A stretch of 64,000 nt of DNA from Leptoclinus maculatus (GCA_032191485.1 JAVDOI010000010.1:23050277-23114276); one strand, 5' to 3'; positions 11,231-22,990 are shown, numbered from the stretch's first letter. Numbers and translations: made by a program. The notes: generated by a model not told the origin, from the letters alone.

Positions 11231-11780
11231 AATGCCAGCAGTGTGGGAAATCCCCATATAGCCCCTTGATACTGCAGGGATGTCTCAGCTGAAACTGAGA
11301 CTTAATGTGCCAGTGGCTCCATCTGCTGGTCATGGGACGTATTTCCTTGCAGCTCTCGAGCCACCTCTGCAGACAATCAAAACATGTGCTCCAATCTCTG
11401 GTTCCTGTGGTTCTTTCCTGACCTGCAAGTACTTCCAAGATAGATGTGCCTTACACTACTCAGCACTATCACAAGCAGAGCTGAGTGGCAAAACGAAGAG
11501 GAGTTACACAGGGAAGAGTGACACTGCCTGCAGGCGATGCCTGAAAAACTCAAACAATGTGGGAGAGGATGGACAAATGTGGTCGTGCCAAACAAATAGT
11601 AATCAGTGTGTACAAATGTAAAGGGTACCCCAAATCCACTACTGTCCTCAACCTCCCACCACACATCTTAACAATTTACTACCAACAGTGACACAGTTGA
11701 AACAGGCAGAGAACAAAAACTAAGAGAGCGAACTCCACGGGCTCCCTCCTTTTGTTCTGGGCCCCACTCTGCTGATTGGA
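11231..11780. other. unidentified stretch with a Cys-rich 113-codon open frame
   Basis: A + strand frame at 11280-11621 contains scattered cysteines, including CRRC and a preceding GKTKRSYTGKSD. It has no upstream or downstream exon signal that I trust and no family that I can name. A minus-strand frame of 95 codons overlaps it, so the openness is weak evidence. It may be a worn transposon or gene fragment. Confidence 0.2.
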
Positions 11781-11987
11781 CAGCTGGAAGCCAGCTGGAA
11801 GCCAGCTGGAAGCCAGCTGGAAGCCAGCTGGAAGCCAGCTGGAAGCCAGCTGGAAGCCAGCTGGAAGCCAGCTGGAAGCCAGCTGGAAGCCAGCTGGAAG
11901 CCAGCTGGAAGCCAGCTGGAAGCCAGCTGGAAGCCAGCTGGAAGCCAGCTGGAAGCCAGCTGGAAGCCAGCTGGAAGCCAGCTGGAA
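11781..11987. repeat. 11-bp minisatellite (CAGCTGGAAGC)n, ~19 copies
   Basis: CAGCTGGAAGC is repeated essentially without change for 207 bp (about 18.8 copies). Because 11 is not a multiple of 3 and the unit has no stop in any phase, every frame on both strands is open, with an 11-residue period such as QLEASWKPAGS. The open frames of 73 to 156 codons that cross it are a consequence of the repeat and are not genes. Each unit contains the palindrome CAGCTG, an E-box. Confidence 0.95.
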
Positions 11988-13081
11988 TATTAAATAATAT
12001 ACAAATAAATAAATAATATACAATATTAAATAATGTAGTCACAATCAGAATTTCAAAACGTACAAACAAATGCATTCCGTTGGTAGAAATCGGTCCTGTG
12101 CTTATAAACAGGACACAGAACACAGTATAAATACTCAATGCAGTTGAAAGAAAACATCTCTATTCTGTCAGTGATGATTACTGTGTCTTTATTAGTAAAA
12201 GTACAGTGATCATGTGTGCAGACACAAACTCTGTCAAAAGTCTCTCCAGCTGTTAAAGCACCGTCATCAGAAACAAACGTCAGGTTACGTAACGCAACTG
12301 AGGAAAGGACGTCTCATTTCAAACATATTTCCTCGTTTCTTCTCTCCTCGCATGGTTTCCTTGCAAGGAAAAGACGAAAGTGAGGGAAACATGGATGCAA
12401 TTAAGAGACTAGGGATGTGCCCTATAGACAGGCGCTTTGACCCTGCCTGACACGTAACAAAAAAAAAGAGTGATGCTGTGGGTATGAATACTGTTAAGTT
12501 AGATGATGTTAGTTCATGAGCATAATGCATACAGGTTTTAATGTAGTAATAAGACAAGTTCATACTAGTATACATACTAGAGCAATGTTAAATACGTACC
12601 TATTACTTACCTGGTGTTTTCATGTAAATTAAGTTTGTCCATAACATAACTCTAACCCCTGTAAAGAAAGAGTTAATTGAGAGTGAAGTTAATCAAGCAC
12701 TTATCTTGGGTATCCCAGAGAGAAAAGAGAATTCAGAGACAGAAAGTAGTGTGTGTTTATGGCATTTGGTATGAGTTGTCAATGGCAGTGAAATGTTTGT
12801 TATTATGAGTAATATTTTGTTGTGGTATAAATGAATAAGGTAATAAGTAGAAAGAATACCAGTAGAGTAGAAGGAAGCCGTCGGTACGTGATGAGTGAGT
12901 TCAAGTAAACATGGGACAGGGAGAGCTTCGGACCTAACCTGTATTTTCATATTTCAACAGAAATGAAACGTGCTGCACCAGAGTGAGCTTCGCATCATTC
13001 TTGTCCCTGTAACAGTAGCATTAACCAATACAATTTCCATCAATATATAGGGTTTGAAACATGGGACAGTGTATGTACACT
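11988..13081. other. unannotated non-coding stretch
   Basis: AT-rich sequence after the minisatellite (AATAATATAC words near 11990-12030), then mixed sequence with no recognisable protein, RNA gene or repeat boundary. Open frames at 12214-12950 lack domains. Confidence 0.45.
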
Positions 13082-13083
13082 TA

Positions 13084-13826
13084 CCGTATTTTCCGCACTA
13101 TAGGGCGCACTGGATTATAAGGCGCACTGTCAATGAATGGTCTATTTTCGATCTTTTTTCATATATAAAGCGCACCAGACTATAAGGCGCATTGAGCGAA
13201 ACAAAACAGTCAGTCAGTCAAACTTTATTAAACTTGTTCACAATAACTCTCAACATTTAGTAACTCTCAACGCTTCTACCTGCTGCTCTCTGTTCAATAA
13301 CCCACTGTTCAATTTTGTCCTCTAACTGTGGCCATCTCGCTTTGTTCCCTCGGAAACTCTGTGTGGTCTTCTTTACTTGGCGCAGGTCATCTTCTTGCTT
13401 CCTCCACTTCCGTACCATTGATTCATTAATGTTGAATTCTCTCGCAGCTGCTCTATTCCCATGTTCTACTGCGTGACTGATAGCCTTGAGTTTGAAGTCC
13501 GCGTCGTAAGCGTGTCTCTTGACAGGTGCCATTTTGGGGTCCTTATACACACACACTGTAATATTATGGTGAAGCACAGTATGTATTACTCCGCGACGCT
13601 CCTGACTACGGTAGCCGTAATGCTGCAAGCGGTGCGGCTTTGTAGTTTACCAAAGTCGTACTAAAACATTTTGACAGAGCGCCGTGTGCCACACAAAATC
13701 GCTTCGAGGTCAGTAAACACAACCAGAATTAATCCATATATAAGGCGCTCCGGATTGTAAGGCGCACTGTCGTTTTTTGAGAAAATTAAAGGCTTTTAAG
13801 TGCGCCTTATAGTGCGGAAAATACGG
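13084..13826 (-). mobile_element. pogo-family DNA transposon, non-autonomous
   Basis: The left end CCGTATTTTCCGCACTATA and the right end, in reverse CCGTATTTTCCGCACTATA, are inverted repeats. They are flanked on both sides by TA (13082-13083 and 13827-13828), the target duplication of Tc1/mariner/pogo elements. Further copies of 'AAGGCGCAC/T' lie inside both ends. Length is 743 bp. The interior encodes only the N-terminal DNA-binding part of a pogo transposase on the minus strand; the catalytic DDE part is missing, so movement would need a transposase from elsewhere. Confidence 0.9.
13257..13532 (-). pseudogene. pogo transposase N-terminal helix-turn-helix fragment
   Basis: A 91-residue open frame starts at the ATG at 13532, beginning MAPVKRHAYDADFKLKAI. 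The segment with GNRAAAREFNINESMVRKW has the shape of a psq/CENP-B-type helix-turn-helix, where basic residues and a WRK motif contact the terminal repeats. It is followed by the start of a second DNA-binding helix region (LEDKIEQWVIEQRAAGRSV) and then stops. A full pogo transposase would continue for several hundred residues with a DDD/DDE core, which is not present. The coding sequence lies within the TIR-bounded element, so it is transposon-derived. It could act as a binding-only peptide if expressed, but nothing here shows expression. Confidence 0.75.
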
Positions 13827-13828
13827 TA

Positions 13829-14873
13829 GTCTACTTGAAGCAACCATTTTTGTCCCTAACTTTGATTAGTACGCTTCACATGCTGCTCTCTTATGTTTCC
13901 TCAAATCTAATCATGTCAGTTTGTCAAGGCTGAGAATCGTGTGCATGGGCGCACATGTGACTGTGATGTGTTAAGGATAGCCTTAATAGACAATATAATG
14001 TACAAGACATCAGCCAATCCGCACAAATATAGGAATGGTATCATTCTAAGGGAATGTTAACATTTGAACATCAATGTATTTATCTGGTAATGTAGCCTTT
14101 CAGTCTTTTGGATATTAATTGCATATTCTAAATGAGTCGATCTTGGATGCAGTTCATGTACTTCCTTGTTCTACTGCACCACCGTGTCATGTCCAATCCA
14201 CCTTAAACTGACATTTCCCTCTCTTGTTGCTCCCTCTCTTTCTAGGCACTGAGGGTACTTACTTTCTCTTTTTTTCACAGTACCACACTGCTATGACCTC
14301 ATATAAATGTGTGTGTGTGTGTGTGTGTGTCTCTCTGCAGTGTGTGTTATGCTGTATGGGTGCTGCAATGGCGAGGTTGCGTCACTAAAAATAGATTGTA
14401 ACTAGAAAGGTGCACTCAGTAACGTGTGTCTGCAACGACCACTGCTGTAGTGTTTGATTGAATGAACACAACGAACAAGTCAAGAGTCAACCGATGGCAG
14501 TAAAAAAACAGCAATAAAAGTTGTTTTGAGAATATGTGAGTCACTGCAATCACGAGAGGTCCTTGAGCATGCAGCCATAAATGACCACCCAAATGTCCCC
14601 ACTGTGGGACTAATAAAGGATTATTTCTTATCTTAAAACATTTTGCCGTTTGGTGCAGCTGTATGCCAGATTTGCCGCGGACTGACACAGAGATGCACAC
14701 ACAAACACACACACTCTCCGTATACAATACTATTATGTAGTCATATTCTGTTCAGTGTATTAATATTATTACATTTTACAATATAGAAATAAGCCCAGTG
14801 TGTTTTCGGCCCCTTCCTCCACGGTATATTATTTGTTATTTTTATGTTTGTGTTGTGCAACCAAACTAACTAC
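13829..14873. other. unannotated stretch with a short (TG)n
   Basis: A (TG) run of about 20 bp lies at 14310-14330. Otherwise no recognisable gene, splice pair or repeat. The minus-strand frame at 14416-14727 has no domain. Confidence 0.4.
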
Positions 14874-15640
14874 CAGTGACGTGCGGTGAGGTTGGTGGCT
14901 GGTGAGGCACTGACTCTTTCAGAGTCAGATTTACAAATATATGAACCTAATATAGAGCAGCTTAAATCATCATTCAATTGGCAGCTTGCACATTGACTAC
15001 TGGTTGTTTTTCATATTTCATATCAGCATTCTTTACACACACATAGGTAAGGTACATATTTGATTGCACCAGGTGTGTGCTCCGCGATCTGCGACCTGCC
15101 CCCCCCACCGACCTGTTTCAGAAGCGGAGCACTCGCGGGCGACCCCAGCGAAAATCTGTGTAACAACCACGGATTTATAAAGAGAACAACAAACACATAA
15201 AGGTTACTTTACCTGTCCGACGTTGAATTGCTGTTGATTTGGTCATATTTCCCTGTTTTTTGAGAATTGTTAAAGCTTAGATATTTAAACTTCAATGCCT
15301 GCAGTCAAAGCAAAATATAAGAAGAAGAAGAGAAGTGTAGAAGAAGAGTAACGGAACTACAAGCATGAACCCGACCCGTGGGCTCTCACACGCCCCTTCA
15401 TTGAGGCAGAGGTACTGTGTGCCTCCCGATCAGCAAGACTAAACATGTTCTACACATACGTGAAATACATGACCTATTCTATGGAAAGAAAGGACATATA
15501 ATACAAGTTTCTACGAATATTACAGTGGTGACAAACAATGAGAAAGCAAAAGACACGCGCTCAACCCAGTTTGTTTGTTGCGCAATCTGAGATGAGGCAC
15601 AGCTCGTCGCTGCCTCACCTCACGTGTCTCCTCTCTGTTT
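14874..15640 (+). mobile_element. hAT-like non-autonomous element, right end uncertain
   Basis: It starts CAGTGACGTGCGGTGAGGTT. The first ~108 bp match, in reverse orientation, the right half of the complete hAT MITE at 44434-44588. An internal GC-rich part near 15085-15160 contains a run of C. No second terminal repeat or 8-bp duplication of the left flank (CTAACTAC) is found. A weak likeness, CCTCACCTCACGTG near 15614, may mark the worn right end. Confidence 0.5.
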
Positions 15641-15850
15641 GAACAGGACATACGCAAATTCAGCGATTTTGACTATAAAAATGCTTAAAATGATTGAAAT
15701 CATACATAAATTACAGTTATAGCACAGATCAGTAGAGAAATAATAATATTTGTTTTATTTTATCATTATTTGTTTTTTTTCTTTTCATACTTTTCAATCT
15801 AAACTCTGTTCTGGATTCCTCCTCATGTTGTACACACTGTCCATTTTTCC
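15641..15850. other. AT-rich spacer
   Basis: Short AT-rich spacer between the hAT-like element and the SINE; nothing recognised. Confidence 0.4.
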
Positions 15851-16040
15851 GACTGTGGCTCAGTGGAAGAGGGGGTCGTTCTTCGATCTGAAGATCGTCG
15901 GTTTGATCCCCGGCTCCACTAGTCCATGTTGATATGTCTTTGGGTAAGACACTCAACCCCAAATTGGTCCCGAACCATTGCCATGGTCAGACCATATGAA
16001 AAAACAGCTTATTCACCCATCAATAAATGGGCAAGTTCAC
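15851..16040 (+). repeat. tRNA-derived SINE, 5' part
   Basis: The head GACTGTGGCTCAGTGGAAGA and GGTTTGATCCCCGGC give the A/B-box layout. It then reads through CTTTGGGTAAGACACTCAAC and the CCCCAAATTG body shared with the 47271 copy. The AAAGCGCTTTGAG tail is absent, so this copy is truncated at its 3' side. Confidence 0.75.
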
Positions 16041-17703
16041 ATTCCCAGTAGATAACTTTGTAATGTGGACGCTGATTATCCCATGATTGTCAACACTGAT
16101 GATAAATTGATCGGCACTGTGTTAACTAGTGTTAATCCAACTTGATTTCCGGGTTCATATTTTCTCTTCTCATCGGAAACAGTAACAACACACCCACACA
16201 GTGTAAGGCAGTGCAATGTTAAGTCTTAAAGCCCCTTGCTCCAAATTCAAGGATTTTGTGTTTATAGTAACTGCTAAATTGCATGACATAAAAGAATCAG
16301 CTAATTGTGTCAATCATCAGTTGGAAGATATGCAAAGGAAGAAACAGTCAAATGAGAAATGTAATGACCAAGATTTTTTAAATAAAAAACAGGAAGCAAA
16401 AATGGAAAAAATATTTCCGGACATCCAGATGACATCGTCAGGTGAGCCAGAATGAAAGGTTTTTTTATACGTCTTTTCTGGACGTTGATTCAATGTCAGT
16501 GAAAATACGTTTTCCATTCTATGCATTGACTTCAATTGATCAACATCAGTATATGTACCTTTTTAACCATTCATAGCAAAACTGACCCCTCCCAGATGTT
16601 GATCAATTATGAAAATAGTTGGAGATGAATTTAATAGTTGAGAACTAATCGATTAATCACTGCAGCCCTTCCACATTGTCTTTGCTGTGAACCAAAGAAT
16701 AGGAAACTACCATAGTGCCTCAAATACCAAACGGGAGTCAATTAAACGTCGGGCCTCCAATAATGACCGGGACTGTGGTGGACACAAAAAAATAAATGCT
16801 GGCCACAAAAAAAACAAGTGTAGACAAACTCCTGGTAGCTTTCATACAATGTGCATGCCAGTTAAGCGTAATTGTTGTTTCTACCGCTTTAATTGAATGT
16901 ATTCAACAATATAATCCTATTTTAAACTCTTCTTAACGTACTCATTGTGGATCAAACAATACCAAATTGTTTTCACAGTTTTGGCCTCATATCCTCTAGA
17001 CAGTCTGCAGTCTACACTAAAATGTAATTATTCAGACAATGAATAGAAATAGAAAATTAACTTTGTCTGAGCAACACACTCGTGACGACTTTGTGAACTT
17101 CCTAACTAACTCATTTGAGCTGTGTGAATACATCACTTGAACCACGTTTCTGAACTGTTCTGTTGACAAGCCTCAGAACTGCAGGCTCACAGCTTTAGAT
17201 CCATTCACAACATTCTCACACAGGGTTAGGGTTAGGGTACCTTCACACACTATCTAGGAATTTTGTTCCCACAATTTAAAGGTCCAATCCATGATCTCGA
17301 TGTCAACAACTATAACCCTGTAATTATGTGAATATACACAGCAGTAAACTGCAACTTTTACAAGCTTTAACTATGAACTGTTCTTAATGTTCTGCAACAG
17401 CCAGAAGGCATACAGATTAAAGAAGTATTGGATGGTAATGTCGGTTGAAGAAGAGGCATAGGGAAGTAGGAAAATGTGTGGGGATGAAAGCAAAGAAGAT
17501 GACAGTTTGTAGTTGAGTCCAATGTGAGGATTGAGACATCAGCACGGATTAGCGTGCTGTAAACTGACAACAGCAGAGCCAACATGTGAACAGCAATTTC
17601 ATGTTGACACAGAGTCAATAGAGGTGGAAGGAACAGAGAACAGAGGGGGAGTAAAAAAAAAGGTAAAGATAGATTTCAAAGTTGGAAAAGAGGAGCAGGT
17701 GGC
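16041..17703. other. unannotated non-coding stretch
   Basis: No gene or element recognised. It contains GGGTTAGGGTTAGGG at 17223-17237, too short to be more than a chance or relic telomere-like word. The open frames at 16216-16455 and 16687-16896 are lysine-rich low-complexity frames without a domain. Confidence 0.4.
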
Positions 17704-17732
17704 AGAGAAAGAGAGATACAGAGAGAGAGAGA
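17704..17732 (+). repeat. (GA)n tract at 3' border of LINE A
   Basis: Short GA repeat immediately before the 3' end of the minus-strand LINE. Equivalent tracts lie at 23202-23221 and 25026-25118, so each LINE boundary in this cluster falls on the same dinucleotide. Confidence 0.7.
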
Positions 17733-17949
17733 TTTTTAGAAACCTTTATTTACTTTAAACAATATGAACGAACAAAACATTGTTGTCATGGCAATAATTA
17801 AAACAAATCAACAAACAAAAACAAACAGTTACTCTTCACATTGTATTAAAAGGAGTGTTAAAAACTAGTTTGTCTCCAGACACACAGCATATTATTGCAT
17901 TGTAGCACCATTTTTCATTCAAATCCTGCATGTTGTTCATACTCTAAAG

Positions 17950-20900
17950 AACCTGAAATCAACCCAGATTCTGGCTTTGACCCGTGAAATGAAGATGGGA
18001 AGAGCTTCCTGTCCTGCTCTGTCCTCTACTCTGTTCTTCCTGCTTGTATAGATAGATAGTTTGGCCTCTCCAACTATGTGGTTCAGCAGCTTCCATTTAG
18101 AGCAGTTCACTTTTTATAGCAGACTCCTAAAATGAAGGTGGTCCTGGACCAGGTCTCACCAAACCCTTTAGAAACATCCTGCAGTGTGTTAAAAAGGTTA
18201 CAGAGTCTGTTCCAATAATAAAAACAGTGGAAAACGGTCTCTACCTCCTCACAGAATGGACAATGGCTAAAAACAGTGGGATTAATAACAGAAAGAAAAG
18301 CATTAACGTCAATAGCACCATGCAAGATCCCCCACTGCAGGTCTCCAGTTCTTTTTTTAATAGGTTTATATAAAACCCTCCAACCTGGTTTCACCCCAAT
18401 GTCCAAGTCCAGTTTTTTCCTGCACAGTGTCGGCTCTCTGGTCCAGTTTGTTTCTGTTGAGCACTTTTACACAGTTTGTGTAGATATTTTTCCCTTTTAC
18501 TGTGTGGAGGGCCAAGAGTTTACACTCTGTTTCATTGAATAATGGTCCTGAGACCCCATTCAGCTGTGGAATAAATCCTAGATCCGGAAATAGAGAAGCC
18601 ACTGCAGGTGCGTCTGTCAGTCCAGGCCCAGTTACCTCCACTAGTCTCTTCAGGGTGGTGGTTCCGGAGGAGCGCAGCATGCTGCTCAGACCTGTTGTGC
18701 CGTCCTGTATGTCCATCCTGGCTCCGTACACCAGTGGTTCCTGAAGCAGCCAGTGTAGTGAGCACGTGGGTTCTGGTCTCATCCATTTAAAACAGTTCCA
18801 TGCCTTTAAAAGTGACTGGTAAAAAGGAGATAATCCACACAATTTAAAAAGATTGAAATCCATTAAAAAAAGTGCAGTGTCTACTCCCAGACCAGCTGCC
18901 TTCCTTAAAATACAGTCTGTTACCTCTCTCCACACCACATCCGTTGGACCTGTGAGGTATCTTTGTATAAACTGGAACCTGAAAGTAGCCACTCTGCTGT
19001 CAATGTGCACCAGCCCCTGACCCCCCTCCTCTTTAGGTAGGAAGAGTACGCTCTGAGGGACCCAGTGCAGCCTGTCCCAGAAGAAGTCTGTGTGGATGGC
19101 CTGTAGTTTCTGTGTGAGGCCTTTAGGGGGCTCCATGCAGGCCAGCTTGTGCCACAGAGCTGAAGCCACCAGATTGTTGATGACCAGAGTCCTGCCTCTG
19201 TACGACATCTGTGGCTTCAGCCATTTCCACTTCGCCAATCTTCCCTGCATTTTCTCCACAACTCCCTCCCAGTTCTTTTTTTCAATACATTCATTCCCCA
19301 CATAAACACCAAGATATTTAAACCCATCTTTTTTCCAGGTCAACCCCCCTGGTAGACTGGGCAGACCCTCCCTCCAGGTCCCCACTGCCAGTGCTTCACT
19401 CTTTGCCCAGTTAACCTTTGCAGCTGACAGGGTGCCGAAGTCTTTGACAATAGTGGTCAGTGTACTGACCTCCTCCTGGTTTTTAACAAAGACAACAACA
19501 TCGTCAGCGTAAGCTGATCAAATAAAACGTTTGTTAAAACCCTTTAAAACCTGACCTTCAATGTTCGCTCCGATTTTACACAACATGGGTTCAATAGCCA
19601 GCGCATACAGCATCCCTGAGAGAGAGCAGCCCTGTCTCACCCCTCTAAAGACTCTAAAAGGGGCACTTAGACCTCCATTAATTTTCAGTACACTCTCAAT
19701 GTCCTGGTACAAAACCTTGATCATAGCTATGAGACCTGGGCTGAGGCCCAAACTCTCTAGAGTCTTCCAGAGGTAAAGGTGCTCAACCCGGTCAAAAGCC
19801 TTTTCCTGGTCTAGCGAAATGAGACCAGTTTTAATGCCCAAAGAACCAGAGATGTCCAAAATATCACAAATTAAGGACACATTGTCTAGGATGCTCCTAC
19901 CAGGTAGGTCTGATCTTGATGGATCACCTGGTCCATCACTTCTCTTAGTCTGTTGGCCAGCGCTTTAGACAGGATCTTGTAGTCTGAGCAGAGAAGGGAC
20001 ACAGGACGCCAGTTCTTCATTTCCTGCAGGTCTCCTTTTTTTGGTAGCAAAGTTATTACTGCCCTCCTGCAACTGAGCGGCAGCATCATGTCTTTAAAAC
20101 TCTCGTTAAAAACAGTTAAAAGATCCTCCCCCATCACGCTCCAGAACTCTTTGTAGAGCTCTATTGGGATCCCGTCAATTCCTGGGGCCTCCCCCCCCCC
20201 TCCATGCCCTGCAGAGCCGCGTACAGTTCATCTGTCACCAGAAGACCCTCCAACCCAGCGTTCACATCCTCTGGGACCTTTGGCAGCTCTCCACAGAAGG
20301 ACTCAAACAGTTCATTATTATTTGTGTATTCCTCCGAGTAGAGTTTAGAGTAGAAACTCACCGCTCTCCTCCGGATTTCATTTGCGTCTCTGACTTCTTG
20401 CCCTGAATCAGAGCGTAGAGCATGGATGACCCTTCTCTGCCCATTCTTCTTCTCCAGTCCGAAGAAGAACTTTGGCGGTGCGTCCATTAGCGCTGCGTTC
20501 ATAAAGCGGTACCTGACCAGCGCCCCCTGGGTCTTAGTGCCCAGCAGGTCTGTCAGAGCAGACTTTTTAGATTTGAGATCTTTAATGTGATCTCGATTTC
20601 CAGTGGATTCTGCTAAACTCTGCAGCTCCACGATTTCAGTCTCCAGATCCTTCATAGATCTGGTGATGTCCCGTGTGACATTGAGAGTGTACTGCTGACA
20701 GAGCTGCTTTATCTCTATTTTTCCACGATCCCACCAATGTTTTAAAGACTCAAAATCATGTTTTGTTTCTTTAAAACTGCTCCAAAAAAACCTCCTTAAA
20801 GTGTGCGTCACCTCACCCCCCCACTCTCTCTTCCATTCAGTCTCGTTAGCCGAGTCACTGTGAGTCTCTTGCAGAAACATCACATCTGTACCTTTGATCT

Positions 20901-20982
20901 TCATAAGTTGAAAGAGAGGAGACCTCTTCACTGAGTCTCTGGCCCCATTTACATTTAAGGTGTTTATGTTTAAAAGACTCAT
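17950..20982 (-). pseudogene. LINE copy A ORF2 (endonuclease remnant + reverse transcriptase)
   Basis: The sense start is at the ATG at 20982 (MSLLNINTLNVNGARDSVKR), the opening of an APE-type endonuclease, with FLQETHSD following. About 60 residues in, the sequence jumps to the linker (RRFFWSSFKETKHDF), so most of the endonuclease is deleted. Reverse transcriptase motifs follow in order: ITLLPKKGD...NWRPVSLLCSDYKI (about 20020-20110), LISLDQEKAFDRVEH (about 19800), GGLSAPFRVFRGVRQGCSLS (about 19640-19690) and YADDVVVF (about 19505). A TGA lies four codons before YADD. The thumb and C-terminal region continues to about 18370 with one or more frameshifts. It ends in a CPFC...H Cys/His motif near 18230-18260, typical of L1-clade ORF2. 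The motifs are well kept, so the damage is fairly young, but no functional protein is possible from this copy. Confidence 0.8.
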
Positions 20983-21049
20983 GGTGAAATAAATTAAAAC
21001 CAACAAACAGAACATTATCTTTGACTTGCACTTAAGCTGTGAGACCTTA

Positions 21050-22990
21050 TTATTTGTCATCCCCATCATCATTGTTAAACTCTTTGCTTATCTTCTGAAC
21101 TATTTTCTTTAGTCTGTAGACTTCCTGCTCTGTGAAACCTCCTCTGTCTTTGCTGCTCATATGTAACCTTGCAGCGTTGGAGAGCTTCTCCTTGTCAGAG
21201 AAATATTCCTCTACTTTAACTCCCTTTACATTTTTTGTTTTCTGTAGAAACACCTTTATTCTCCACACACTGTATCCTCGAGTGATCCTACGGCTGCCAG
21301 CCCTGACGTCAGAGGACTCACTGTCAGCAGCAGAGTCCTCCTCCATACTGGACTCAGACTCTGCTGCTCCTTTGCTTCCTTTCGTTGTGCTTGTTGCCAC
21401 TTTCTTTGCCTGTGAGCTTCCACTGCTCTTCGTTTTCCTCTTCAGTCTCCCTCCATGTCCACCTCACTGCCTGTCAACCCGACATAATTTACCGCTTTTT
21501 CACTCTCACACTTTTATTTTTATTTTACTGTTTTCTGTCTCCTACCGGTCTCCACCTGTCCTCCCGTACTCACCTGACTGACCTGTTGTATTTCACCCAT
21601 CTCCTCCTGTCCTTCGCTCACCTGGCTGTCCTCCTGTCTTTGTGCACTCACCTGCTGGACCCCCCCTGTCCCCTCTTCGCTCACCTGCTGGACTCCTCCT
21701 GTCCCCTCTTCGCTCACCTGCTGGACTCCTCCTGTCCCCTCTTCGCTCACCTGCTGGACTCCTCCTGTCCCCTCTTCGCTCACCTGTTGGACCCCCCCTG
21801 TCCCTTCTTCTTCCACCTGCTGGACTCCTCCTGTCCCCTCTTCGCTCACCTGCTGGACTCCTCCTGTCCCCTCTTCGCTCACCTGCTGGACTCCTCCTGT
21901 CCCCTCTTCGCTCACCTGCTGGACTCCTCCTGTCCCCTCTTCGCTCACCTGCTGGACTCCTCCTGTCCCCTCTTCGCTCACCTGCTGGACTCCTCCTGTC
22001 CCCTCTTCGCTCACCTGTTGGACCCCCCCTGTCCCCTCTTCTTCCACCTGCTGGACCCCCCCTGTCCCTTCTTCTTCCACCTGCTGGACTCCTCCTGTCC
22101 CCTCTTCGCTCACCTGTTGGACCCCCCCTGTCCCCTCTTCTTCCACCTGCTGGACCCCCCCTGTCCCTTCTTCTTCCACCTGCTGGACTCCTCCTGTCCC
22201 CTCTTCGCTCACCTGTTGGACCCCACCTGTCCCCTCTTTTTCCACCTGCTGGACTCCCCCTGTCCCCTCTTCGCCACCTGCTGGACCCCCCCTGTCCCCT
22301 CTTCACTCACCTGCTGCACCCTACCTGCCTCCTGTCCTTCCTGACTGCTTTGCTTGTCCCCTCTGTCCTCCTCAGTGTTTTTCTGGTTCTGGTTTGTATT
22401 GGCACCGTCCTGTTCAGCAGAGTTTTTTTCAGGACACGCTTTACTCTGATGACCCTCCCTACCACAACTGAAGCATTTCAGGTTATCGGAAGTCACACAA
22501 ATGACATAGTCAAAGTCCTCCACTCTCAGTTTGAACACAAGCTTGAGCTCTTCACTCCTGTTGTTAAGGATCATGAAGAGCTGTCTCCTGTGAGACACCA
22601 CGTGTTTTAGAAGAGGAGACTTGCACCCAGAAGACAGTTTTCTAACCTGAGACACTATCTTCCCGTGTCTAGACAGCTCTCTAGTTAGTGTATCATCTTT
22701 GATGAACGGTGGGATGTTAGACACAGTGACTTTAACCGCCGGTGTGCTGAGAGGAAGAGAGGAAGAACGGGTACGAAGGTATCAAACACCACAATCCCGT
22801 TCTCCACCACCGTGTTGGCCTTATATATGCTATCTAAAAAAATGACCACAGCATTGTTCATCCGCGCAGCGGACTTCACGCTGCTGTGGCCGACCACCTT
22901 CCCCACTGCCAGGCTGCAGTCCTCCACCGAACACGCGAAACACGGCGCGATCTTCACGCCGTGTTTCCTCGTCAGCTTGTGCAGGTCCAT
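21050..22990 (-). pseudogene. LINE copy A ORF1 (CCHC knuckle, VNTR region)
   Basis: The sense ATG at 22990 sits in a strong context (GCCACCATGG), identical in copy B. The N-terminal part (about 22690-22990) and an RRM-like segment starting VSNIPPFIKDDTLTREL (about 22600-22720) are now in different frames. Next comes the zinc knuckle CFSCGREGHQSKAC (C-x2-C-x4-H-x4-C) at about 22430-22475, expected to bind element RNA. A long run of 11-residue repeats of the type EEGTGGVQQVS fills 21640-22310. An acidic, serine-rich then basic C-terminal part ends FNNDDGDDK at 21050. At least three frame changes break the reading frame. Confidence 0.75.
21640..22310 (-). repeat. 33-bp VNTR inside LINE ORF1
   Basis: About 20 copies of a 33-bp unit. 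On the minus strand it encodes EEGTGGVQQVS, with variants ending QQVE in place of QQVS. The units are nearly identical at the DNA level, so the array expanded recently. Long frames on the + strand across it (HLLDSSCPLFA repeats) are mirror images of the repeat and are not genes. Confidence 0.9.

Noticed and set aside
11668..12138. 156-codon minus-strand frame of PAGFQLASSWL repeats
   Set aside because: It arises from the 11-bp minisatellite, which is open in every frame on both strands.
15851..15925. Possible tRNA gene
   Set aside because: It has A/B-box-like words but no cloverleaf acceptor stem, and it continues into the SINE body; the other SINE heads are the same.
17223..17237. Telomere repeat GGGTTAGGGTTAGGG as an interstitial telomere
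   Set aside because: Barely two units; not distinguishable from chance or a relic.
21385..22344. 319-codon + strand open frame of HLLDSSCPLFA repeats, with a 322-codon frame in another phase
   Set aside because: It is the antisense of the 33-bp VNTR in LINE ORF1; the open length follows from a stop-free repeat unit.
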